Shown here piece by piece: positions 34,140 to 43,081 of a DNA stretch of 64,000 bases. How positions within the stretch are numbered: the first letter of the stretch is position 1; the number at the start of each line of letters is the position of its first letter. The stretch spans positions 583,486 through 647,485 of the forward strand of contig NZ_LMSO01000001.1 in the NCBI RefSeq assembly GCF_001428435.1. The letters are read 5' to 3'. Under the pieces are notes generated by a model, which made no database searches, was not told the DNA's origin, and saw nothing but the letters and a program-made list of their open reading frames with translations. A program made the translations under genes and the position numbers. This DNA comes from Arthrobacter sp. Soil782 (GTDB lineage Bacteria > Actinomycetota > Actinomycetes > Actinomycetales > Micrococcaceae).

Positions 34140-35153
34140 ATGCGATCAGTGACGATCAGAAACGTCGCCGACATGGCGGGCGTATCCGTAGCCACCGCAT
34201 CCCGCGTACTCTCAGGGCATCCGTCTACCTCTGAAGTGGCCCGCGACGCGGTCAGCAAGGCTGCGACCAAGCTCGGTTTCCGGCCCAACGCCCAGGCGCG
34301 GTCGCTGCGCAAGACCAGCACCCAGACCATCGGACTGGTCCTCCCCGACGTCCGGAACCCCTTCTTCGCGGACCTTGCCCACGCCGTGGAACAGCGCGCT
34401 CGTGACTTCAAGTACCTCACGCTGTTCGGCAACGCGAATGAAGACGCCGATCAGCAGGACCGGTATTTCGACATCATGCTGACCCAGCGGGTCGACGGCC
34501 TCATCGCCGCACCGCAGGGGAATGTCACCGATCTGCAGTCGGTGCTGGACAGCGGAGTGCCGACCGTCTTCGTGGACCGCGTCATCCCGGACACCACCGT
34601 CCCCAGCGTGACGCCCGATAACGTCACCGGCGTCCGGGAAGCCGTCCGCCACCTGACCAATAGTGGGCATCGCCGCATCGGCTACATCGCCGGCCCGCAG
34701 TCCACCTCCACAGGCCGGGAACGTCTCGCCGCCTTTCAGTCCGCCCTCGCGGACACACACGCCGACGACGACGCCGACCTCATCTTCTTCGGTGACTTTC
34801 AGTCCGCCAGTGGTGCCGCCGGAGCCCACCACCTGCTCGAACTCCCCCACCCTCCGACTGCCCTGCTTGCAGCGGACAGCCTGATGAGCATCGGCGCTGT
34901 CGGCGTCTGCAACGAACGCGGCCTGACCATCGGTACGGACCTCGCTTTTGTCGCTTATGACGACATCGAGGCCTTCAGCCTGATCAACCCCGCGCTCACC
35001 GTCATTGCCCATGACGTCAACGCCATGGGCCGCCTTGCCGTTGATCTCCTCACTCAGGTGATCGCCGGTGAATCCCCGGAATCGGTCATCCTTCCCAGCC
35101 GCCTCATTGTCCGCGGTTCCACCCCGTCCCTTTCAGGAGGCCTCACATCGTGA
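34140..35153 (+). CDS. rbsR: LacI family ribose operon repressor
   Basis: 337 residues from the ATG at 34140 with AGGAG 8 nt upstream; an ATG at 34095 lies inside the operator and is rejected. The N-terminal HTH TIRNVADMAGVSVATASRVLSGHPSTSEVARDAV and hinge LGFRPNAQARSLR are standard, followed by a periplasmic-binding-like sensor domain (IGLVLPDVRNPFFADLAHAVE). It precedes and overlaps rbsA by 4 nt. Confidence 0.92.
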   Translation: MRSVTIRNVADMAGVSVATASRVLSGHPSTSEVARDAVSKAATKLGFRPNAQARSLRKTSTQTIGLVLPDVRNPFFADLAHAVEQRARDFKYLTLFGNANEDADQQDRYFDIMLTQRVDGLIAAPQGNVTDLQSVLDSGVPTVFVDRVIPDTTVPSVTPDNVTGVREAVRHLTNSGHRRIGYIAGPQSTSTGRERLAAFQSALADTHADDDADLIFFGDFQSASGAAGAHHLLELPHPPTALLAADSLMSIGAVGVCNERGLTIGTDLAFVAYDDIEAFSLINPALTVIAHDVNAMGRLAVDLLTQVIAGESPESVILPSRLIVRGSTPSLSGGLTS

Positions 35154-36715
35154 GCGATAGCACCATGAGCGATAACCCAGGGACCGACAACCCCATCCTG
35201 ACGCTCGACAACGTCATCAAATCCTTCGGACCAGTGACGGTCATCAAAGGTGTGACCGTCAACGTCTACCCCGGCAAGGTGCAGGTGCTCCTCGGAGAGA
35301 ACGGCGCCGGCAAATCAACTCTCATCAAGATGATGGCCGGCGTGTACCAGCCCGACGGCGGCCGCATCCTCGTGGACGGCAAGGAAGTCCGCCTGCCGGA
35401 CACCAACGCCTCCGAGGCTCTTGGCATTGCCACCATCCACCAGGAACTGAACCTGGTGGGCTCAATGACCGTCGCCGAGAACATCACCATGGGACGCATC
35501 CCCCGGCGCTTCGGGCTCGTAGACCGGAAGAAGATGCGCGAGGTCGCACGTGAGGCGCTGGCCATGATCGGTCTGGACATCGACGTTGACCACAAGGTAG
35601 CCGAACTCGGAATCGCCCGACAGCAACTGGTCGAGATCGCGAAAGCGCTGAGCCTCGATGCCCGCATGCTTATCCTCGACGAGCCGACGGCGGCTCTCAC
35701 CAAGCGTGAGATCGCCGCTCTGTTCTCGGTGGTGGAGGATCTCCGGGAACGCGGTGTCGGCATGGTCTTCATCTCTCACCACCTGGATGAGATCGCCGCC
35801 ATCGGCGACTCGGTTTCGGTTCTGCGGGACGGCGAATTCGTTGCCGAGGTCCCAGCGGATACCCATGAGGATGAGCTCGTCCGTCTCATGGTCGGCCGAT
35901 CCATCGAACAGCAGTTTCCCCGCCGCCGCGAGTACGACGGACCGGACGCCACCCTCCTCGAAGTCAACGGGCTTTCCACCAAGGGAACGATCAACAACGT
36001 CTCCTTCACCGTGAAGGCCGGCGAAATCGTCGGCCTGGCCGGGCTGGTGGGGGCAGGCCGTACCGAGGTCATCCGGGCAATCGCCGGCGTTGATCCTTAC
36101 GCCAGCGGCTCCGTCCGCGTCCGTGGCAAGGAGCTGCCAAAGTCCAGCATCGGCGCGGCCATTCGTGCCGGCGTCGGGCATGTTCCGGAAGACCGGAAGG
36201 CACATGGACTGGTGCTCGGCGCGCCGGTCAACGAGAACATTGGCTACGCCACGCTTTCAACGACCGCCAAGTCCGGGCTTGTGGACCGCGCCGGCCAGCG
36301 CAAGCGGGCAGAGGACGTCGCTGACAAGCTGCGGATTCGCATGCACAACCTCGACCAAGTGGTGGGCTCGCTCTCCGGCGGCAACCAGCAGAAGACAGTG
36401 TTCGCACGCTGGATCGTCGCGAATTCATCAGTGCTCCTGCTGGATGAGCCGACCCGCGGCGTCGACGTCGGCGCCAAGGTTGAAATCTACGAACTGATGA
36501 ACGCAATCACCGCTGCAGGCGGCGCCGTCGTCATGGTGTCCAGCGAATTGCCCGAGGTGCTCGGCATGAGCGACCGGGTGCTGGTGATGAGCGGCGGACA
36601 TATTTCCGGTGAACTAAACGCCGACGACGCCACGCAGGATGCCGTGATGTCGCTGGCGGTGCGCGATGTACAGCGCGATCTAGAAGACAAGCTGATGGAG
36701 GACGGTCATGAATAA
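35150..36715 (+). CDS. rbsA: Ribose ABC transporter ATP-binding protein
   Basis: 521 residues with two ATPase halves. The first has Walker A GENGAGKST and Walker B LILDEPTAAL. The second has the usual degenerate Walker A (GLVGAGRTEVIRAIAG), signature LSGGNQQK and LLLDEPTRGVDVG. It starts at GTG overlapping rbsR; an ATG at 35165 is an alternative. It energises ribose uptake through RbsC. Confidence 0.95.
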   Translation: MSDSTMSDNPGTDNPILTLDNVIKSFGPVTVIKGVTVNVYPGKVQVLLGENGAGKSTLIKMMAGVYQPDGGRILVDGKEVRLPDTNASEALGIATIHQELNLVGSMTVAENITMGRIPRRFGLVDRKKMREVAREALAMIGLDIDVDHKVAELGIARQQLVEIAKALSLDARMLILDEPTAALTKREIAALFSVVEDLRERGVGMVFISHHLDEIAAIGDSVSVLRDGEFVAEVPADTHEDELVRLMVGRSIEQQFPRRREYDGPDATLLEVNGLSTKGTINNVSFTVKAGEIVGLAGLVGAGRTEVIRAIAGVDPYASGSVRVRGKELPKSSIGAAIRAGVGHVPEDRKAHGLVLGAPVNENIGYATLSTTAKSGLVDRAGQRKRAEDVADKLRIRMHNLDQVVGSLSGGNQQKTVFARWIVANSSVLLLDEPTRGVDVGAKVEIYELMNAITAAGGAVVMVSSELPEVLGMSDRVLVMSGGHISGELNADDATQDAVMSLAVRDVQRDLEDKLMEDGHE

Positions 36716-37691
36716 GGTTGCAACCGCGGCGGCGCCGAAGAAGGCGCGCGGCGGCTCACGGATCGGCAGGTTCCTCGCCGACAACGGCGCCCTGGTGGGC
36801 CTCTTCGTCCTCGGCCTGGCGCTGTTCATCGCGACGCCGGACTTCCTCACCGGCCCCAACCTGCTGAACATCGGCATCCAGGCATCCGTGATCGCGGTGC
36901 TCGCCTTCGGTCTGACCTTCGTGATCGTGGCCGCCGGGATCGATCTGTCCGTGGGATCTGTTGCAGCGCTCTCCGCGATGGGGTCGGCGTGGATCTTCTC
37001 CGAGGGGTCCATGCCCGGCTGGATCGCGCTGATCGGCGGGCTCGCCATCGGTGCCCTGAGCGGCGCCGTCAGCGGTTTCGCCGTCGCGTACGGCAGGCTT
37101 CCCTCCTTCATCGCTACCCTCGCCATGCTCAGCATTGCCCGCGGACTCACCCTGGTTATCTCCGAAGGACGGCCCATCGGCACCGCACCCGAGGTTTCAT
37201 TCCTCGGCGGCGATCTCGGTGTCATTCCCATGCCGATCATCGTCCTCGTCGTCGCCGGTCTGGTCGCCGCTTTCATCCTCAACTTCACCGTGATGGGCCG
37301 CTACATGTACGCCGTCGGCGGTAACAAGGAAGCTGCACGGCTCTCCGGTGTTCCCGTCCGCAAGGTCCTCGTCACCGTGTTCACGCTCTCCGGCCTCTTC
37401 GCCGGGCTCGCCGGGCTCCTGCTGTCCGGCCGTCTCGACTCGGCGCAGCCGCAGGCAGCGGTGGGCTACGAGCTCGACGCGATTGCCGCCGTCGTCATCG
37501 GTGGTGCCTCGCTCGCGGGCGGTATCGGACGCATCAGCGGAACGCTGGTCGGGGCGCTGGTCCTCGTGGTGATCCGCAACGGCCTCAACCTCCTCAATGT
37601 CTCCTCCTTCTGGCAGCAGGTGGTCATCGGCCTGGTGATCGCGGTAGCCGTCGGAATCGACTCACTGCGGCGCAAGAATCAGCCGCATTAG
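36708..37691 (+). CDS. rbsC: Ribose ABC transporter permease
   Basis: 327 residues, overlapping rbsA by 8 nt. Eight to ten membrane segments; GLTFVIVAAGIDLSVGSV is the family hallmark, with GRYMYAVGGNKEAARLSGV near the EAA-like cytoplasmic loop contacting RbsA. Forms the channel dimer of the ribose importer. Confidence 0.94.
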   Translation: MNKVATAAAPKKARGGSRIGRFLADNGALVGLFVLGLALFIATPDFLTGPNLLNIGIQASVIAVLAFGLTFVIVAAGIDLSVGSVAALSAMGSAWIFSEGSMPGWIALIGGLAIGALSGAVSGFAVAYGRLPSFIATLAMLSIARGLTLVISEGRPIGTAPEVSFLGGDLGVIPMPIIVLVVAGLVAAFILNFTVMGRYMYAVGGNKEAARLSGVPVRKVLVTVFTLSGLFAGLAGLLLSGRLDSAQPQAAVGYELDAIAAVVIGGASLAGGIGRISGTLVGALVLVVIRNGLNLLNVSSFWQQVVIGLVIAVAVGIDSLRRKNQPH

Positions 37692-37699
37692 ACCCACAA

Positions 37700-37713
37700 C
37701 TGAATACGTTCAG
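37700..37713 (+). other. Small intergenic hairpin between rbsC and rbsB
   Basis: CTGAA-TACG-TTCAG forms a 5-bp stem in the only real gap (61 bp) of the operon. It could protect or process the mRNA so that the binding protein is made in excess, as is usual for ABC importers. The stem is short. Confidence 0.25.
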
Positions 37714-37752
37714 GAAATCCGAGAAGTCCCAATCCAAGCAAAGGAAACAACA

Positions 37753-38694
37753 ATGAAGTTCTCCGCTCCCCGCAAGGCAGCAGTACTCACCATGTCCCTG
37801 GCACTCGCGCTCTCCGCCACTGCCTGCAACCGCGGCGAGGAAGGTGCTGAAGGATCGACGTCGGCAACCCTCGCCCTGTCCACCCTGAACAACCCGTTCT
37901 TCGTCGAACTGCGTGACGGCGCTGAAGCCGCCGCTGAAGAGGCGGGCATCGAGCTCGAAGTAGTCGACGCGCAGAACGACTCCGCAACCCAGACCAACCA
38001 GCTCGCTACTGCCGCTACCAGCGGTACCGACGGCGTCATCATCAACCCGGTTGACTCCGACGCTGCGGCCGCCGCCGTTGCACCGCTGATCGATGCCGAC
38101 GTCCCCGTTGTAGCGGTGGACCGCGCTGTCAACGGGGCCGAGGTTGAGTCCCTTGTCTCCAGCGACAACGTAGCCGGCGGACGCCAGGCAGCGGACGCAC
38201 TCGCCGAAGCGATGGGCGAGGAAGGTAAGGTCATCGTCCTCCAGGGCGTCGCCGGAACCTCCGCCAGCCGTGACCGAGGCGCCGGCTTCGAAGAGGGCAT
38301 CGCCGCATACCCGAACATTGAAGTAGTTGCCAAGCAGACAGCCAACTTCGACCGCGCCGAGGCGCTCAACGTCGCCACCAACCTGCTGCAGGCCAACCCC
38401 GACGTGACAGGCATCTTCGCCGAAAATGACGAGATGGCACTGGGCGCCATCCAGGCTCTCGGCGACCGCGCGGGCTCAGAGGTGAAGGTTGTCGGCTTCG
38501 ATGGGACCGAGGACGGACTCGCCGCCATTGAAGCGGGCACGATGACCGCCACTATCGCGCAGCAGCCCGCCGAGCTCGGCAAGCGGTCCGTCGAGGTCCT
38601 CGAGCAGCTTCTTGCCGGTGAAACCGTCGAAGCTACCATCCCCGTTCCGGTCACCACCGTGAACTCCGAGAACGTGGGTGAATTCACCGAATGA
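37753..38694 (+). CDS. rbsB: Ribose-binding lipoprotein
   Basis: 313 residues with AAAGGAAA upstream. Lipoprotein signal with lipobox LSATACN, then the sugar-binding type I fold (ATLALSTLNNPFFVELRDGAEAAAEEAG; DGVIINPVDSDAAAAAV; VVAVDRAVNG). It captures ribose outside the membrane and delivers it to RbsAC. Confidence 0.94.
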   Translation: MKFSAPRKAAVLTMSLALALSATACNRGEEGAEGSTSATLALSTLNNPFFVELRDGAEAAAEEAGIELEVVDAQNDSATQTNQLATAATSGTDGVIINPVDSDAAAAAVAPLIDADVPVVAVDRAVNGAEVESLVSSDNVAGGRQAADALAEAMGEEGKVIVLQGVAGTSASRDRGAGFEEGIAAYPNIEVVAKQTANFDRAEALNVATNLLQANPDVTGIFAENDEMALGAIQALGDRAGSEVKVVGFDGTEDGLAAIEAGTMTATIAQQPAELGKRSVEVLEQLLAGETVEATIPVPVTTVNSENVGEFTE

Positions 38695-39644
38695 GCACCC
38701 AGCCGCCGGGCGTTGTCGTTGTAGGGTCCATCAACGCCGACCTCGTAGTAACACTGGAACGCCACCCCCAGCCGGGCGAAACTTTGCTCGGCCGGACCAT
38801 GACGGTGATGCCCGGCGGCAAGGGCGCCAACCAGGCCGTAGCTGCGGCGAAGCTTGGTGCGCCCACCACGATGATCGGCGCCGTGGGGCAGGATGCCTAC
38901 ACCGACGTCGCACTCTCGGGCCTGTTCTCCGCCGGCGTCAATACTGACGGTGTGCAGCGCGTCGGTGCCACCACCGGCGTCGCCATTGTGGAGGTCGACG
39001 ACGACGGCGAGAACACTATCGTTGTCATCCCCGGTGCAAATGGGGAAGTGACACCTGCGCTGGTTACCTCAGCTGCGGACCTGATTTCCGATGCCGGTGT
39101 GCTGGTTTTGCAGGGCGAGATCCCTGCCGCTTCGGTCGCGGTGGCGGTTGCGTGCGCAACCGGGAGGGTGCTGATCAACCTGGCGCCCGTGATCGAGCTC
39201 GATCGGGACACACTACTGCGCGCCGATCCGCTGGTGGTCAACGAGCATGAGGGCGCGCTGGTGTTGGAACAACTGACCGGCGCTGTTGAGCCGGTGGGCT
39301 CGGAACCTTCGAACCACGCTCACACTGCCCGCGCGCTGCTTGGCTGCGGCTTCTCCTCCGTGGTGATGACCCTGGGCGGGGCCGGTGCCCTGCTGGCGAC
39401 ATCCTCGGGGGTGCTGGAGGTTCCGGCGCCATCAGTGGCAGTCGTCGATACAACCGGGGCGGGTGACGCCTTTGTAGGTGCGCTGGCCGCTCGGTTGGTT
39501 GCCGGAGACGCGTTGCCCGTAGCCGTTGCCGTCGCTGTGAGGGTCGGCGCGTTCGCTGTCGGATCCGAAGGAGCGCAGCCGTCCTACCCATCACAGAGTG
39601 ATGCCCTGCCCGGGGCAGCAACCCCGAAAGGAGCGCAGGCATGA
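38691..39644 (+). CDS. rbsK: Ribokinase
   Basis: 317 residues, ATGA overlap with rbsB. PfkB-family motifs: GSINADLVVTLERHPQPGETLLG, GGKGANQAVAAAKLGA and the C-terminal DTTGAGDAFVGALAARL with the catalytic Asp. Phosphorylates ribose to ribose 5-phosphate in the cytoplasm. Confidence 0.95.
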   Translation: MSTQPPGVVVVGSINADLVVTLERHPQPGETLLGRTMTVMPGGKGANQAVAAAKLGAPTTMIGAVGQDAYTDVALSGLFSAGVNTDGVQRVGATTGVAIVEVDDDGENTIVVIPGANGEVTPALVTSAADLISDAGVLVLQGEIPAASVAVAVACATGRVLINLAPVIELDRDTLLRADPLVVNEHEGALVLEQLTGAVEPVGSEPSNHAHTARALLGCGFSSVVMTLGGAGALLATSSGVLEVPAPSVAVVDTTGAGDAFVGALAARLVAGDALPVAVAVAVRVGAFAVGSEGAQPSYPSQSDALPGAATPKGAQA

Positions 39645-40024
39645 AGAAGAGCGGATTATTGAACGGCCCGATCAACGCGCGGCTTGCCACCTTGGGCCAT
39701 GGGCATCTGGTGATGATCACTGACTGCGGCATGCCGCTTCCCGAGTCTGCCGCCGTCGTCGACCTGGCACTCGTGAAAGGCACGCCGACGTTCGCGGAGG
39801 TGCTGCGTGCGGTGATGGCCGACATCGAGATCGAGGGATCTGTCATCGCCTCGGAAGCATCCGGGACCGTCGTTGAAGACGTTGTACGCGGCGAAGGTCT
39901 GTCCCCTGGGTTCGTGAGTCATCAGGAGTTGAAGTCTCTGCTTGAGGAGGCACGGCTCATTATCCGGACGGGCGAGGCAACCTCGTACGCGAATGCGGCG
40001 CTGCGCTGCGGGGTGACGTTTTAA
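39641..40024 (+). CDS. rbsD: D-ribose pyranase
   Basis: 127 residues, ATGA overlap with rbsK. MKKSGLLNGPINARLATLGHGHLVMITDCGMPLP contains the conserved His of the pyranase. It speeds conversion of beta-pyranose to beta-furanose ribose, the form used by ribokinase. Last gene of the operon; no clear terminator follows before the convergent gene 20 bp away. Confidence 0.94.
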   Translation: MKKSGLLNGPINARLATLGHGHLVMITDCGMPLPESAAVVDLALVKGTPTFAEVLRAVMADIEIEGSVIASEASGTVVEDVVRGEGLSPGFVSHQELKSLLEEARLIIRTGEATSYANAALRCGVTF

Positions 40025-40043
40025 AGCTCGACAAGCTCTTGAA

Positions 40044-41444
40044 TCAGTCCTGACGACGCCTCGCCGGGCGAACAGCCATGGCAACCAGCCAGAGCACCAC
40101 CAGGGCGACGGCCGCAGCGGAAACCCACACCACTACGGTGGTGCCCACACCTTGGGTTGACACCTCAGCCGCCGTCTCGCTGGCTTCCTCCTGAACGTAC
40201 TGGTCGACGACGGGGGCCAGGAGGACATCCGGGGCCTCCTCAAGTGTCTGCCGCAGGGCTGCCGAGGTTGCCTCCTCCGCTCCCAGCCGCCAGTCGACGG
40301 TTCGGCCCTCCGCTTCAGGCTCCGGACGGACAAGCTCCAACCACGAGATCATCCCGATCTCGGGATATTCCTCGGCGATGGCAGGATCGAAAAGCTGCTC
40401 TAGCCACGCCGTCTTGATGTCCGTTTCTTCTGCGCTGTCGGGGTCCGCCGGGTCATAGAGCGCAGCTGTCTGCACGAAGAAGCGCTGGCCCCGCTCCGCC
40501 CCGTACTCCTTCGCGAAATCGATCGTCGGTGCTCCGGGCGGCATGCCGTACGTTCCTTCGAGCTGCCTCCGGAACTTGTCCTGCTCGGGAAGAACGGAGG
40601 TGATGATCGCTCCTGAATACTCGCGGGGATCGTCGATGTCCGCAACCGCACCGGGTTCGTAGCTGCCGTAGTGGTACATGCTCAGACCCACCCAGTCCAC
40701 TGCGTCATCACCCGGGTAATAGGGCCGGTAGGGGTCATCGCCGGTCTCGACCAACCCGTTGCCGTTGGTATCGAGCGCCTCGACGATTTCCGCCTCGCCG
40801 TCGTCAAGAGCGCCGTATGCCTCCGTGAAGGGATAGCCCGCTGCGTACGAGGGCGCCCACAGCATCGCCGCGGACGGCGCACCGGCGTGCACCGCCGAAG
40901 CGACGGTCTGGAAAGCCGAAACATAGTCCTCCGGCTGCTGCCCCCACTCATACCAGGTACCGTTCATTTCCGGCGCGAACCGGACAAAGAAGGCGGTGCC
41001 GTACTCTTCGCCGGCCAACTCCAGCACCTGAGCAAGGTCCGTGGCGTCATTCTGGGTGAGTTCGGCGAGCGGTTTCGATGGTTCAAGGGTGACAACAACG
41101 GCGGAACCCAGCGTGGCAGCCTGCAGCGCAGTGTCACGGAGGTCCCGCACGAGGGCTTCCTGCAGCGGATAGGAGAACGGCCTGCTGAAGAACGACGGCG
41201 TCACGCGGGTTTGGTCCACATACCCGGCCGCATCAGCACCGGACCAATCAAGCTCGGGCCCGAAGTATCGCCCATCCTCCAACTCCGTCGGCGCCAAGGG
41301 TTGCACCTGGCTCTGCCTGCCGACTACCCCGGATTCATTGGCGGGTGCCACTGCCCACGCAGAGGGGCCGCCGGCTCCCTGTGTCACCAGCAGAGCCAGT
41401 GCCATCGCCAGTGAAGACCGGATGGCTGCCCACACCGCCGTCAT
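40044..41444 (-). CDS. GH26-like glycoside hydrolase, surface anchored
   Basis: 466 residues. A signal segment at residues 8-31 is followed by a catalytic-type domain: FVRFAPEMNGTWYEWG has the acid/base Glu at about 159, and APTIDFAKEYG a candidate nucleophile Glu at about 313, matching the spacing of GH26. Residues 225-236 (DTNGNGLVETGD) form an EF-hand or dockerin-like calcium loop. A C-terminal membrane span near 434-460 ends in a basic tail, so the enzyme should be tethered outside the cell. Beta-mannan or related glucan cleavage is plausible but not proven. Confidence 0.72.
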   Translation of the reverse strand: MTAVWAAIRSSLAMALALLVTQGAGGPSAWAVAPANESGVVGRQSQVQPLAPTELEDGRYFGPELDWSGADAAGYVDQTRVTPSFFSRPFSYPLQEALVRDLRDTALQAATLGSAVVVTLEPSKPLAELTQNDATDLAQVLELAGEEYGTAFFVRFAPEMNGTWYEWGQQPEDYVSAFQTVASAVHAGAPSAAMLWAPSYAAGYPFTEAYGALDDGEAEIVEALDTNGNGLVETGDDPYRPYYPGDDAVDWVGLSMYHYGSYEPGAVADIDDPREYSGAIITSVLPEQDKFRRQLEGTYGMPPGAPTIDFAKEYGAERGQRFFVQTAALYDPADPDSAEETDIKTAWLEQLFDPAIAEEYPEIGMISWLELVRPEPEAEGRTVDWRLGAEEATSAALRQTLEEAPDVLLAPVVDQYVQEEASETAAEVSTQGVGTTVVVWVSAAAVALVVLWLVAMAVRPARRRQD

Positions 41445-41611
41445 ACGTCACCCTGAGACATGATGAGACCGCTTTCCGCTGAGGCACCGCCGGCTCGTCA
41501 TCGCAGCGCTGTGGGCAGATATCGTGCAGTCAGCTGGAAGACGAGGATGCAATCGAGATAATTCATTGAGACCATTCAGTGAGAACCAAATTACCTGATC
41601 GGAGGGAAGGC

Positions 41612-42622
41612 ATGACCAATTTGGACGTGCATCCTGAGGAGATCGTCTGCCGCGGGGATCGGGCACCCTCCACCGCCGAGTTGCTGGTCCCCCGTGACGT
41701 ACCGCTCGGTGGGCCGCGAGCCATGACCGTGCGCCGGACACTGCCACAGCGCCGGCGCAGCCTGATCGGGTCGTGGTGCTTTCTGGATCACTACGGGCCG
41801 GACCCGGTGTCCGCCTCCGGCGGAATGAAGGTCCCCCGGCACCCGCATACCGGCCTGGCCACCGTGAGCCTGCTCTTCACTGGTGGAATCAGCCATCGCG
41901 ATTCCTCCGGCGCCGACGCCCTGGTGCGTCCCGGCGAGGTCAACCTCATGATCGCCGGCCGCGGAATCTCGCACCAGGAGTTTTCCACTCCCGACACCTC
42001 GCTCCTGCACGGTGTGCAGCTCTGGTACGCCCTGCCCGATTCAACCCGGCACATGCCGCCCACGTTTGAGCATTACGAACCGGAGCCGGTAACCGGTAAC
42101 GGAACTATGCTGCGCGTCTTCATCGGCTCTCTGGCGGGTGCGGCTTCCCCTGTCGAAACGCACACGCCGCCGCTGCTGGCAGCCGAGGTCAACCTGGAGT
42201 CCGGCGTCTCCCTGGAGCTGCAGCTGGACCCGGCGTTCGAGTACGGCGTGTTGCTGGATGCCGGTGATCTGACCCTCAACGGGTCCCAGCTACCGGTGAA
42301 CCATCTTGCCTACTTGCCTGTCGGGCAGCGGTCCCTCACTGTCGAGGCCGGGACGGATCCGGTACGGCTCATCCTGATCGGCGGCGAACCGCTGGGCGAG
42401 AAGATCGTGATGTGGTGGAACTTCGTTGGCCGCTCGCATGAAGAGGTGGTCGCTTACCGCGCTGCCTGGCAAGCGGAAATTGGTGCAGAACCCGCCCTGT
42501 CGAACACCGGAAAGTACGACGACGGCGCCCCCTACCCGCGCTTCGGCCCCTTCCCCTCCGGTCAGCCGGACCCGCTGCCGGCACCGACGATGCCCGCAGT
42601 CCAACTGCGTCCCCGCGCCTGA
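41612..42622 (+). CDS. Pirin family protein
   Basis: 336 residues from the ATG at 41612, preceded by GGAGGGAAGG. Bicupin with the metal ligands in PRHPHTGLATVSLLFTG, HRDSSGAD and GRGISHQEFS. YEPEPVTGNGTMLRVFIGS is the typical inter-domain region. Pirins include quercetinases and redox regulators; the role here is open. The C-terminus is somewhat longer than minimal pirins. Confidence 0.93.
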   Translation: MTNLDVHPEEIVCRGDRAPSTAELLVPRDVPLGGPRAMTVRRTLPQRRRSLIGSWCFLDHYGPDPVSASGGMKVPRHPHTGLATVSLLFTGGISHRDSSGADALVRPGEVNLMIAGRGISHQEFSTPDTSLLHGVQLWYALPDSTRHMPPTFEHYEPEPVTGNGTMLRVFIGSLAGAASPVETHTPPLLAAEVNLESGVSLELQLDPAFEYGVLLDAGDLTLNGSQLPVNHLAYLPVGQRSLTVEAGTDPVRLILIGGEPLGEKIVMWWNFVGRSHEEVVAYRAAWQAEIGAEPALSNTGKYDDGAPYPRFGPFPSGQPDPLPAPTMPAVQLRPRA

Positions 42623-42661
42623 AAACGACGCCGCTCGCCCTTCCCTCTTGCAAGCAGCAGC

Positions 42662-42708
42662 CATACCTAGCACTGCTATGGTTCATACACCTAACACCTC
42701 TAGGTATG
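42662..42708. promoter_or_regulatory. Widely spaced inverted repeat upstream of the PadR gene
   Basis: CATACCTAG (42662-42670) and CTAGGTATG (42700-42708) are perfect 9-bp complements, centres 38 bp apart, with a candidate -10 TATGGT (42677-42682) between them. The second arm ends 10 bp before the PadR GTG. Each half is large enough to be a site of its own, so DNA looping or two dimers is possible. Confidence 0.55.
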
Positions 42709-42718
42709 TGGAGCAGCA

Positions 42719-43081
42719 GTGCGCATCGACAAAGACCTCGTGGCGGCCTCCGCCACCCCGCTCGTCTTGGGCATCCTCGCGGAGGGCGATCTCTACGGGT
42801 ACGCCATTCTCAAGCGCGTCGGCGAGCTGTCCGGCGGCAGCATGCAGTGGACCGACGGCATGCTTTATCCACTCCTGCACAGGCTGGAGCGGTTCGGCTA
42901 CGTCAACGCAACGTGGGGCACCTCGGACGCCGGCCGCCGTCGTAAGCACTACGCCATCACGCAGACCGGCAGGGAAGCTCTCGCTGAACGTCAGCAGCAG
43001 TGGACCGTGGTGGCCGACGCACTCCGGCAGGTCTGGCACGCCTCCCCCACGCCACCGGCAGTGACAGAGGGGTGGGCGTGA
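42719..43081 (+). CDS. PadR family transcriptional regulator
   Basis: 120 residues from GTG with GGAG 5 nt upstream. The PadR winged helix is clear: PLVLGILAEGDLYGYAILKRVGELSGGSMQWTDGMLYPLLHRLERFGYV, then RRRKHYAITQTGREALAE. Its stop overlaps the next start by one base (TGATG). PadR plus a permease-prefix membrane protein is a recurring pair; the regulator probably senses membrane-active compounds. Confidence 0.94.
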   Translation: MRIDKDLVAASATPLVLGILAEGDLYGYAILKRVGELSGGSMQWTDGMLYPLLHRLERFGYVNATWGTSDAGRRRKHYAITQTGREALAERQQQWTVVADALRQVWHASPTPPAVTEGWA

